The position numbers and the translations under genes were made by a program. Below are positions 54,532-62,377 of a stretch of DNA of 64,000 nucleotides, piece by piece. The DNA is from Alphaproteobacteria bacterium. Its GTDB lineage: Bacteria > Pseudomonadota > Alphaproteobacteria > Micropepsales > Micropepsaceae. The stretch lies in assembly GCA_947465395.1 (NCBI GenBank), contig CANIAL010000003.1:62001-126000 (forward strand), given 5' to 3'. Numbering within the stretch: position 1 is the stretch's first letter; the number at the start of each line of letters is the position of its first letter. Under the pieces are notes generated by a model. The model saw only the letters and a list, made by a program, of their open reading frames with translations. It had not been told where the DNA came from and did not search any database.

Positions 54532-56535
54532 ATGTCGGCAGTTGGCAAACTTGATAATTCTGGCGACTTTGATGAAAACGGACAGCTTGTTGAGACGCCT
54601 TACCGCGCCAGCCTGACCAAGCAGAAAGGGGCGCCGAAGGCCGCCGCCAAGGTCAAGGCGAAGACTCTCCCGCCGGTTCCCGAAGCCACCCAGGATCTGG
54701 TGCGCCCCCGGCCGCTGCCGCCCGCGCCGTCCCCGCTTGCGCCCCGCCCCGTTCCCGCCGACCTGGTCCTGGACCATGGCCGCGACATTCTTTTGACCGC
54801 TTTCGGAAAAGCCACCCTGACCGACCGTTACCTGATGCCGGGCGAGAGCTTCCAGGACATGTTCGCCCGCGTCTCCTGCGCCTATGCCGATGACGTGGCC
54901 CATGCCCAGCGTCTTTATGATGCCATGAGCCAGCTCTGGTTCATGCCCGCCACGCCGATCCTGTCCAATGGCGGCACCAAGCGCGGCTTGCCCATTTCCT
55001 GTTTCCTGAATGACGTTTCGGATTCGCTGGACGGCATCGTCGGCACCTGGAACGAGAACGTGGCGCTGGCATCCAATGGCGGCGGCATCGGCACCTATTG
55101 GGGCAAGGTCCGCTCCATCGGCGAAAAAGTGAAGACCGGCCAGACCAGCGGCATCATCCCCTTCATCCATGTGATGGACGGGCTGACGCTTGCCATTTCG
55201 CAAGGTTCGCTGCGCCGTGGTTCGGCGGCGGTGTACCTGGACATCGCGCACCCGGAAATCGAAGAATTCCTGGAAATTCGCAAGGCGTCGGGCGATTTCA
55301 ACCGCAAGGGCCTGAACCTGCATCACGGCATCAACATCACCGACGAATTCATGGAGTGCGTGAAAGAGGGCAAGATGTTCGGCCTTCGCAGCCCCAAGGA
55401 CCAGACGGTGCTGCGCGAAGTGAATGCCCGCCAGCTTTGGCAGCGCATCCTGGAAACCCGCCTGCAGACGGGCGAGCCCTATATTCTGAACATTGACGCG
55501 GTGAACCGCGCCCTGCCCAAGCACCAGCGCGAGCTGGGCCTGAAGGTCAATACCTCGAACCTGTGCAGCGAGATCACGCTTCCCACCGGCACCGATCATC
55601 GCGGCGAAGACCGCACCGCCGTCTGCTGCCTGTCGTCGCTGAACATCGAAACCTGGGACCAGTGGAACGAAGTACCCGGTTTCGTGGAAGATGTTCTTCG
55701 CATGCTGGACAATGTGCTGACCGATTTCATCGAGAATGCGCCCCCCAGCATGAAGCGCGCCATCTATTCGGCCACCCGCGAGCGTTCGGTGGGCCTGGGC
55801 GTGATGGGCTTCCATTCTTTCCTGCAGGCCAAGTCCATTCCCATGGAAAGCGCCATGGCCAAGTCCTGGAACCTGCGTATCTTCAAGAAGATCCGCCGCG
55901 AGGCGGATGCGGCGTCGTATCTGCTGGCCGAAGAACGCGGTCCCTGCCCGGACGCCGCGGAAAAGGGCATGAAGGCCCGCTTCAGCCACAAGATCGCCAT
56001 CGCCCCCACCGCCAGCATTTCCATCATCTGCGGCGGCACCAGCGCGTGTGTCGAACCCATTCCGGCCAATGTCTATACCCACAAGACGCTGTCGGGCGCT
56101 TTCTCGGTCCGCAATCCCTATCTCAGCCAGGTCCTGGCGGAGAAAGGCCATGACGATGCCGCCACCTGGGCCTCCATCGTGGAGCAGGAAGGTTCTGTCC
56201 AGCACCTGGATTTCCTGGACGAAGATGAAAAGTCGGTTTTCCGCACTGCGTTCGAAATTGACCAGCGCTGGATCATCGAACTGGCGGCCGACCGCACGCC
56301 CTTTATCTGCCAGAGCCAGTCGCTGAACCTGTTCCTGCCCGCCGACATCGACAAGTGGGATTTGCACATGCTGCACTGGACGGCATGGGAGCGCGGCATC
56401 AAGAGCCTTTATTATTGCCGCTCCAAATCCATCAGCCGCGCCGGTTTCGCCGGCCAGCTGGAGAAAAAGGAAAAGGGCGCGGTGATGAACGCGCCCGCCA
56501 AGACGGACTATGAGGAGTGTCTGGCGTGTCAATAA
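54532..56535 (+). CDS. nrdA: Ribonucleoside-diphosphate reductase alpha subunit, no ATP-cone
   Basis: The catalytic subunit of class I ribonucleotide reductase, making dNTP precursors. The 667 residues contain the substrate-site cysteines (GLPISCFLND; TSNLCSEITLP), active-site block with NLCSEI, the NLCS/E pattern and PTASISIICGGTSACVEPI, and a mobile C-terminal tail ending ECLACQ with the redox pair. The first 80 residues are a Pro- and Ala-rich linker in place of the usual ATP-cone regulatory domain. The ATG follows AGGGG and the gene overlaps nrdB by 10 bases. Confidence 0.94.
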   Translation: MSAVGKLDNSGDFDENGQLVETPYRASLTKQKGAPKAAAKVKAKTLPPVPEATQDLVRPRPLPPAPSPLAPRPVPADLVLDHGRDILLTAFGKATLTDRYLMPGESFQDMFARVSCAYADDVAHAQRLYDAMSQLWFMPATPILSNGGTKRGLPISCFLNDVSDSLDGIVGTWNENVALASNGGGIGTYWGKVRSIGEKVKTGQTSGIIPFIHVMDGLTLAISQGSLRRGSAAVYLDIAHPEIEEFLEIRKASGDFNRKGLNLHHGINITDEFMECVKEGKMFGLRSPKDQTVLREVNARQLWQRILETRLQTGEPYILNIDAVNRALPKHQRELGLKVNTSNLCSEITLPTGTDHRGEDRTAVCCLSSLNIETWDQWNEVPGFVEDVLRMLDNVLTDFIENAPPSMKRAIYSATRERSVGLGVMGFHSFLQAKSIPMESAMAKSWNLRIFKKIRREADAASYLLAEERGPCPDAAEKGMKARFSHKIAIAPTASISIICGGTSACVEPIPANVYTHKTLSGAFSVRNPYLSQVLAEKGHDDAATWASIVEQEGSVQHLDFLDEDEKSVFRTAFEIDQRWIIELAADRTPFICQSQSLNLFLPADIDKWDLHMLHWTAWERGIKSLYYCRSKSISRAGFAGQLEKKEKGAVMNAPAKTDYEECLACQ

Positions 56536-57614
56536 TTCCCGGCAATATTGATCCCAGGACTTTGATCGGCACCGGCAAGGTCGGGCTGCTGAAATCCACC
56601 GGCACATACGACATCAATCGCTATCCCTGGGCCTATGATTGCTGGAAGCGCCAGCAACAGACGCACTGGATGGGCGAGGAAGTGCCGCTGGGCGCCGACA
56701 TCAAGGACTGGCAGTCGGGCCGGCTGGCCGAATCCGAGAAAAATCTTCTCACCCAGATTTTCCGCTTCTTCACGCAAAGCGACGTGGAAGTGGGTGACAA
56801 TTACCTGAAACGCTACATCCCCATCTTCCAGCCGCTGGAAGTGCAGATGATGATGGCCGCCTTCACCAACATGGAGACGGTGCATATCGACGCCTATGCG
56901 CTACTGCTCAAGACATTGGGCATGCCGCAAGCCGAATTCGAAGCCTTCCGCGACTATGACGAGATGAAGGCCAAGGCCGATTACATGCACACCTTCGGCG
57001 TGGACACGGTGGCCGATGTGGCCCGCACGCTTGCCATGTTCGGGGCCTTCACCGAAGGCATGTCGCTGTTCGCCAGCTTTGCCATGCTCCTGAATTTCCC
57101 CCGCCACAACAAGATGAACGGCATGGGCCAGATCGTCAGTTGGTCGGTGCGCGATGAAAGCCTGCATTGCGAAGGCATCATCAAGCTTTACCATTCCTGG
57201 AATGACGAGACCGGCGCCGTCACCAAGTCGGTTCAGAACGACATCATGGACGTGGCCCGGACCATGGTGGGCCTGGAAGAGCGTTTCGTGGATCTGGCCT
57301 TCGGGATGGGCGAGATCGAGGGCATGACCCCGGGCGCCATCAAGGATTATGTGCGTTACATCGCCGACTGGCGGCTGACGCAGTTGAAGCTGTCGCCGGT
57401 CTTCGGCAATTTCGAGGAGACCGTCAGCGGCTACAAGCAGATCAAGGCGCATCCCTTGCCCTGGCTGGTGGAAATCCTGAATGGCGTCGAGCACGCCAAC
57501 TTCTTCGAACAGCGCGCCACCGAATATTCCAAGGGCGCCACCAGCGGCTCCTGGGATGGCGGCGAGGGTGTGTGGTCGCAGTTCGACAAGCGCAACCAGG
57601 TTGCCGCCGAATAA
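56526..57614 (+). CDS. nrdB: Ribonucleoside-diphosphate reductase beta subunit
   Basis: The radical-generating subunit of class I ribonucleotide reductase. The 362 residues include an iron-ligand set around TQSDVEVGD, the METVHIDAY helix with Glu117, His120 and the radical Tyr124, and a later DESLHCEGI with Glu and His ligands. The radical tyrosine is present, consistent with a tyrosyl-radical enzyme. I choose the GTG at 56526, about 10 bases after AGGAG. A GTG at 56517 would sit directly on the ribosome site. There is no N-terminal ATP-cone. Confidence 0.94.
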   Translation: MSIIPGNIDPRTLIGTGKVGLLKSTGTYDINRYPWAYDCWKRQQQTHWMGEEVPLGADIKDWQSGRLAESEKNLLTQIFRFFTQSDVEVGDNYLKRYIPIFQPLEVQMMMAAFTNMETVHIDAYALLLKTLGMPQAEFEAFRDYDEMKAKADYMHTFGVDTVADVARTLAMFGAFTEGMSLFASFAMLLNFPRHNKMNGMGQIVSWSVRDESLHCEGIIKLYHSWNDETGAVTKSVQNDIMDVARTMVGLEERFVDLAFGMGEIEGMTPGAIKDYVRYIADWRLTQLKLSPVFGNFEETVSGYKQIKAHPLPWLVEILNGVEHANFFEQRATEYSKGATSGSWDGGEGVWSQFDKRNQVAAE

Positions 57615-57617
57615 CGC

Positions 57618-57720
57618 GGGTCTTTTGGGTCCTGAGTGCGTCGCTCGTGCTCACGTACTTTCGTACGCTCCGCGTTGGCCACGCTGTCGCTAGCCAACCC
57701 TGCTCAGTCCCCAAAATCCC
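57618..57720. terminator. Multi-arm inverted repeat between convergent genes
   Basis: Outer arms GGGTCTTTTGGGTCCTGAG (57618-57636) and its near reverse complement CTCAGTCCCCAAAATCCC (57703-57720) enclose two smaller hairpins: CGTAC-TTTC-GTACG (57654-57667) and GTTGGC/GCCAAC (57674-57698). The element occupies the whole gap between nrdB and the convergent MBL-rhodanese gene. It probably works as a two-way terminator. It also looks like a member of a dispersed repeat family, though no second copy is in the window. Confidence 0.5.
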
Positions 57721-57730
57721 TCGCGTTGCG

Positions 57731-58708
57731 TCAGGTCGTGCGTTGCGAACGCCAGGCCGCCATGCCGCCGTGCAAAGCTTTGGCGGTTTTGTAGCCGAGA
57801 AGATTGAGCGTGGCGGCGGCCAGCGCCGCGCCTTCGCCGGTTTCGCAGACCAGCACCAGCTCGCCCTCCGGCAATTCACCCAGCCGCATTTCCAGTTCGC
57901 CGAGAGGGATGTGCCGCGCGCCCGCGATGGGGCTGGCGGCGACGGCATCGGGCCCACGAAGATCAACCAGCGCCATGCGCGGGTGCAGATTCCTGGCGGC
58001 GACGCGCGGCGCAGCCTCTTTCAATTCGGCGTCCGATCTGCCGCTGCCCAAATTGGCGCGCAGGGATGCCGCCAGCGCCGATGGCGGGGGCAGGCCAAGG
58101 CTGCGCATCATCTCCACGAAATCGGCACGGTCGCGTTTCTGCAGCCGGGGATTGTCCACCAGCTCCGCGCCCAAGGTAGATGACACCCGGCCCTTGTATT
58201 CATGCGCCGGATAAAAGCTGAGGGCAGGGTCCAGTTTCAACACGATATTGAACAGGCTGTCATGCAGCCGCCCGGCATCGCCCGTGGGCAGATCGGTGCG
58301 CCCGGTCCCGCCGATCAGCAGCGTATCGCCGGTGAAAAGCCGGTCATCCATCTGAAGGCACATCGAATCCGCCGTGTGGCCCGGCGTGTGCAGCGCCTTG
58401 AAACCCAGCATGCCCACCTTCAACGTTTCGCCGTCTTTCAAGCGGCGGCCGGCATGGGGCACCAGGCTGGCGGGATGCATGGCGACCTCGGCCCGCAACT
58501 CTTCCGCCAGCGCCCGGCTGGCCGAGACATGGTCGGCATGGGTGTGGGTTTCCAGGATCAGGCTGACGGTGAGGCCGTGCCGCGTCGCCAGCGCGAGATA
58601 ATCATCCCTGCGCGCCATGTTGGGGTCCACCAGCACGGCCAGGCGGCTGTCCGCGCAGCCCAGGAAATAGGACTGGCAGCCACCATTGGCGATCTGTTCA
58701 AAGATCAT
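57731..58708 (-). CDS. MBL-fold protein with C-terminal rhodanese domain (persulfide dioxygenase-like)
   Basis: A 325-residue fusion. Residues 1-215 resemble ETHE1-type persulfide dioxygenases: THTHADHVSAS with His55, His57, Asp59 and His60, then HTPGHT (His111), FTGDTL (Asp128), the group-specific GGTGRTDLPTGDA, and YPAHEYKG (His169). Residues about 235-325 are a rhodanese domain with Cys288 in LVCETGEGAA. Such fusions oxidise glutathione persulfide or other sulfane sulfur to sulfite. The exact substrate is inferred. The ATG at 58708 is chosen; upstream frame is antisense to other sequence. Confidence 0.87.
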   Translation of the reverse strand: MIFEQIANGGCQSYFLGCADSRLAVLVDPNMARRDDYLALATRHGLTVSLILETHTHADHVSASRALAEELRAEVAMHPASLVPHAGRRLKDGETLKVGMLGFKALHTPGHTADSMCLQMDDRLFTGDTLLIGGTGRTDLPTGDAGRLHDSLFNIVLKLDPALSFYPAHEYKGRVSSTLGAELVDNPRLQKRDRADFVEMMRSLGLPPPSALAASLRANLGSGRSDAELKEAAPRVAARNLHPRMALVDLRGPDAVAASPIAGARHIPLGELEMRLGELPEGELVLVCETGEGAALAAATLNLLGYKTAKALHGGMAAWRSQRTT

Positions 58709-58746
58709 CGGCCCATCTTCTCTTTCAAAGAGAGTGCCAGACTCGG

Positions 58747-58998
58747 CTAGCCGCGCAAAGCCGCCCGGAACGCCCGGTCCTGCTTCAGGGCATATTCGCG
58801 GGCCATGGCCTTGGGCTTGCTTTTGAATTTCTCGGCATAGACCAGCGCCCAGGCCCGGCCGCTGGTAGTCTTGGCGCCGCCCCGGCCGTGGCCATTGTGC
58901 TGGGCCAGACGCCGGTCCAGGTCCAGCGTCCAGCCGACATAGGTGAGGGGCCGCCCCGCCAGCGTTTTTAAAACATACACATAATAAGGACGCCTCAT
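58747..58998 (-). CDS. GIY-YIG nuclease superfamily protein (YhbQ-like)
   Basis: An 83-residue single-domain GIY-YIG protein. The first motif reads YVYVLKT and the second TYVGWTLDLDRRLAQHNGH, followed by GGAKTTSGRAW and a helix ending KQDRAFRAAL. Stand-alone proteins of this size are common in bacteria; some cut DNA, but their role in the cell is unclear. It is 38 bases upstream of the MBL-rhodanese gene on the same strand, so the two may share a transcript. Confidence 0.88.
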   Translation of the reverse strand: MRRPYYVYVLKTLAGRPLTYVGWTLDLDRRLAQHNGHGRGGAKTTSGRAWALVYAEKFKSKPKAMAREYALKQDRAFRAALRG

Positions 58999-59070
58999 TT
59001 TCCCCCTCCGGCCTTCGCATCTTTCCGCCGCCCTCTTGATCAGAAGATGGGCGGCGGGATGCTACGGCCA

Positions 59071-59105
59071 CCTCCCCCGCCAGATGCTCCACATCGCGGG
59101 GGAGG
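59071..59105. repeat. Palindromic intergenic repeat, copy 3
   Basis: CCTCCCCCGCCAGATGCTCC followed by ACATCGCGGGGGAGG forms a hairpin with outer arms CCTCCCCCG and CGGGGGAGG and inner arms GATG and CATC. It is nearly identical to the terminal hairpin at 51682-51718. It lies between the GIY-YIG gene and the MarR gene, which are divergent. Confidence 0.65.
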
Positions 59106-59226
59106 GCCCTTTTCAAGCTTGTGCCGCGCCCCGCGCAAGGCTGGCGAGGCAAAAAGGCGCTGGACGGGCGGGTCCGGCCCCCCGTATATCGTTGCCCAGG
59201 CAATGATTGCCCGGACAAGGGTTTCC

Positions 59227-59745
59227 ATGCGGTGTTTCTACAAGGTGGCCGATTACGGCATGAAGAATTCGGTGGGTTACCTGATCCGCCGTTCTTCCAA
59301 CTTGCTGCTGCCGCAGATGGAAGACCTGTTCGCGGACCTGTCGCTGACCTTCTCGCAATACACGGTGCTGATGGCGCTGCGCGATGGCGACTTCACCAAT
59401 GCCGCAGACCTTGCCCGCAACATCTGCCATGACGCCGGTTCGCTCACCCGCATCCTGGACCAGCTGGAAGAGCGGGGCGTCATCACTCGCCGCCGCAACG
59501 CCGCCGACCGGCGCGAAGTCTCGCTGGCCCTGACGGCGCGGGGCCGCGCCCTGATCGAGACCGTGCTGCCGCGCGTCGTGGATTTCTGGAACACCACCCT
59601 GGAAGGCTTCAGCGCCGCCGAAATCCGCCAGATGATCAAGCTTCTCACCCGGCTGACGGCCGCCGCCGAAGGCAAGCGCCTTGCGGAAAAACCCCGCCCC
59701 CGCCATTCACCACGCCGTCATCACGTTTCAGGACCGCAGGCATGA
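59227..59745 (+). CDS. MarR-family transcriptional regulator
   Basis: A 172-residue winged-helix regulator at the head of an efflux operon. It shows VGYLIRRSSNLLLPQM, LTFSQYTVLMALRDG, the recognition helix region DAGSLTRILDQLEERGVI and the wing RRRNAADRREVSLALTARG. The C-terminal part is Arg/Pro-rich. The ATG at 59227 with AAGGG upstream is preferred over longer starts. It probably represses its own operon and is released by a drug-like ligand. It overlaps the next gene by 4 bases. Confidence 0.9.
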   Translation: MRCFYKVADYGMKNSVGYLIRRSSNLLLPQMEDLFADLSLTFSQYTVLMALRDGDFTNAADLARNICHDAGSLTRILDQLEERGVITRRRNAADRREVSLALTARGRALIETVLPRVVDFWNTTLEGFSAAEIRQMIKLLTRLTAAAEGKRLAEKPRPRHSPRRHHVSGPQA

Positions 59746-61199
59746 AAAATTCCGCACTTGTATCGTTGGTGATGCCGGTCCTGTTGACCGCATGCGTGGC
59801 TGCGCCGCCGACCACGCCCCAGACCGAACAGCTGGCGCCGCAGACCTTGGGCCTTTCCGCGCAAGCCACGCCGCAGCTTACCGCCGACTGGTGGACGGTG
59901 TTCAACGATCCGCAGATTGACCAGATGGCGAAGCTGGTGATGGCGGGCAACCCCACGCTGGGATCGGCCCTGGCGCGCATCCGCGCCGCCTCCGCGGATG
60001 CGGCCGCCGCCAGCGCCGCCGATTATCCGCAATTCTCGCTGGATGCGATCGAGCAGCGCGAGCTGTTCAGCAGCAACTATATCATTCCGCCGCCCTTTGG
60101 CGGTTCGTATCGCTGGTTCGGCCAGTCCTTGGGCAATTTGACCTGGACCCTGGATTTCTGGGGCAAGCAGGCCGCCCTGATCGCCAAGGCGCGCCACACC
60201 CAGCATGCCGCCGAACTGGACGCGGCGGCGGCGCGGCTGGCGCTGTCGGGCGCGTTCGCACAGGCCTATATCAATCTTCTTCTGGCCTATGAGAATGGCG
60301 ATATCGCCGACAAGACCCTGGCCGAGCGCCAGGACATTCTGCGCCTGACACAGGACCGCTATGACTCGGGCCTGGAAAATGCAGCGGCGCTGGAACAGGC
60401 CAAGGCGCTTATGTCGCTGGCGAAAATTGACCAGATGCGCTTTGCCGCCGCCCGCGACACCGGCATCCATGCCCTGGCCGCGCTGACGGGGCAGGGGGCC
60501 GGGTCCTATGCCGACATCAAGCGCCCGATTGTGTCGCTGGATGCGGCGCTGCCGCTGCCGGATTTCCTGCCCGCCGATTTGCTGGCCCGCCGCCCCGATG
60601 TGCTGGCCGCGCGCGCCCGCATCGAAGCAGCCACCGCCGGGCGGAAAGCGATGCATGCGGAGTTCTATCCCAACATCAATTTGGCGGCGTTCGTGGGCTT
60701 CCAGGCCATCGGGCTGTCCCATTTGTTCACTGCTGACTCCCTGACCTATGGCGCGGGTCCTGCCATCCATCTGCCCATTTTCGATGCCGGGAAAATCCGC
60801 GCGCAATATGCCGGCGCCACCGCGGCGCTGGACGCGGCGGTGAACGACTATAATGGCGCGGTGCTGACGGCCATTCGCCAGACCGCCGATGCCCTGACCC
60901 AGACCGAAAGCCTTTCCCGCCAGCGCCCCGAACAGCAGAATGCTCTGGATAGCGCGGCACGCGCCTTTGCGCTGGCCGAAAGCCGTTACCAGGCGGGCCT
61001 GTCCGACCAGCTGCCCATGCTGAACGCGGAAGCTACCTTGCAGCAATCGCGCCAGCAGATGGTGGCGCTGGTGGCCAATGCCGCCATCCAGCGTATCACG
61101 CTGCTGCTGTCGCTGGGCGGCGGCTTCGCGCCTGCAGACAACAAGACCGATGAATCCAAAACCGTTTCTGTTTCCGATACCGAAGGAAAATCCAAATGA
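59742..61199 (+). CDS. Outer-membrane efflux lipoprotein (NodT/TolC family)
   Basis: A 485-residue outer-membrane channel of a tripartite pump. The lipoprotein signal ends in LLTAC, giving a lipid-modified Cys18 or nearby. Two OEP repeats follow, with WWTVFNDPQIDQMAKLVMAGNPTL (in parts) at the start, LARRPDVLAARARIEAA near residue 284 and long coiled helices including SRYQAGLSDQLPMLNAEATL. It overlaps the regulator before it and the adaptor after it by 4 bases each. Confidence 0.92.
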   Translation: MKNSALVSLVMPVLLTACVAAPPTTPQTEQLAPQTLGLSAQATPQLTADWWTVFNDPQIDQMAKLVMAGNPTLGSALARIRAASADAAAASAADYPQFSLDAIEQRELFSSNYIIPPPFGGSYRWFGQSLGNLTWTLDFWGKQAALIAKARHTQHAAELDAAAARLALSGAFAQAYINLLLAYENGDIADKTLAERQDILRLTQDRYDSGLENAAALEQAKALMSLAKIDQMRFAAARDTGIHALAALTGQGAGSYADIKRPIVSLDAALPLPDFLPADLLARRPDVLAARARIEAATAGRKAMHAEFYPNINLAAFVGFQAIGLSHLFTADSLTYGAGPAIHLPIFDAGKIRAQYAGATAALDAAVNDYNGAVLTAIRQTADALTQTESLSRQRPEQQNALDSAARAFALAESRYQAGLSDQLPMLNAEATLQQSRQQMVALVANAAIQRITLLLSLGGGFAPADNKTDESKTVSVSDTEGKSK

Positions 61200-62377
61200 G
61201 CAACGCTGGCACGCCTCCCGCCGCCGCAAACAATTCCCGCCGCAACCGCGCCTTTGCCATTCTGGGCGCGGTGATCGTTGTCGGCGGGCTTGGCTACCTG
61301 GCCTACTGGTTCTTCAGCGCCCGCTTTTATGAAACCACCGACGACGCCTATGTGGCGGGCAACGTGATTTCGGTGACGGCGCGGGAGCCCGCGACCGTGA
61401 TGGCGCTGTATGCCGACAACACCCAGACCGTGAAGCGTGGCCAGCTCCTGATCGCCATGGACCCGGCGGTGGCAAACGTGAACATGCAGGCGGCGCAGGC
61501 CAATCTGGCCCGCGTGGTGCGTTCGGTGCGCGGCGCGTTTTCCCATGCCGACAGCTTCAACGCGCAACTGGCCCAGGCGCAGGTGGCGCTGACCCAGGCC
61601 CAGACCGATTTCAAGCGCCGCCAAAGCGCGGCGCCGGGCGCGGTGTCCGCCGAAGAACTGGCCCATGCCCGCGCCAATGTCAGCGCGGCGCAGGCGGCGG
61701 TCGCGTCGGCGGCCGGTGGCCGCGCCCAGGCGAATGCGCCCATCGAAGGCTCCGGCATCGCCAGCAATCCCGATGTGCTGACCGCCATCGCCCAGCTTCG
61801 CAATGTCTCCATCGCGCTGGGCCATATGCAGGTGGTGGCGCCGGTGGATGGCGTCATCGCCCAGCGCACCGTGCAGGTGGGCCAGCAGGTCGCGGGCGGC
61901 ACGCCGCTGATGGCCGTGGTGCCGCTGGACAATGTCTGGGTGGACGCGAACTTCAAGGAAGTGCAGCTGGAAGACATGCGCATCGGCCAGAAGGTGACGG
62001 TCACCGCCGACATGTATGGCAGCGGCGTCAAGTATCACGGCAAGGTCGAAGGCCTGGGCGCGGGTTCGGGCAGCGCCTTTGCATTGCTGCCGCCGCAGAA
62101 TGCATCCGGTAACTGGATCAAGGTGGTGCAGCGCGTTCCCGTGCGCATCGCGCTGGACCCGGCGGAATTGAAGGCTCATCCCTTGCGCGTGGGGCTTTCG
62201 GTCACTGCCATCGTGGACATCAGCGACACCAGCGGCCCCATGGTGACGGCCCAGGTCGGCCCCAGGGAAACACGCGGTGACACCGGCACCGACACAACCG
62301 CCCAGACCGATGCATTGATCGCGCGCATCTTGGCCGAGAATGGCGCTGCGCCGCGCAGTGGTAGCGCCGCCCAATGA
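61196..62377 (+). CDS. emrA: Membrane-fusion adaptor of efflux pump (EmrA/HlyD family)
   Basis: A 393-residue periplasmic adaptor anchored by one N-terminal helix (about residues 20-42). It then has the ETTDDAYVAGNVISVTA lipoyl half-motif typical of EmrA-type proteins, a helical hairpin (about residues 95-180), the second lipoyl half with VVAPVDGVIAQRTVQVGQQV, and a beta-barrel domain with NVWVDANFKE. It links the inner-membrane pump encoded next to the outer-membrane lipoprotein encoded before. It overlaps both neighbours by 4 bases. Confidence 0.92.
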   Translation: MSNAGTPPAAANNSRRNRAFAILGAVIVVGGLGYLAYWFFSARFYETTDDAYVAGNVISVTAREPATVMALYADNTQTVKRGQLLIAMDPAVANVNMQAAQANLARVVRSVRGAFSHADSFNAQLAQAQVALTQAQTDFKRRQSAAPGAVSAEELAHARANVSAAQAAVASAAGGRAQANAPIEGSGIASNPDVLTAIAQLRNVSIALGHMQVVAPVDGVIAQRTVQVGQQVAGGTPLMAVVPLDNVWVDANFKEVQLEDMRIGQKVTVTADMYGSGVKYHGKVEGLGAGSGSAFALLPPQNASGNWIKVVQRVPVRIALDPAELKAHPLRVGLSVTAIVDISDTSGPMVTAQVGPRETRGDTGTDTTAQTDALIARILAENGAAPRSGSAAQ

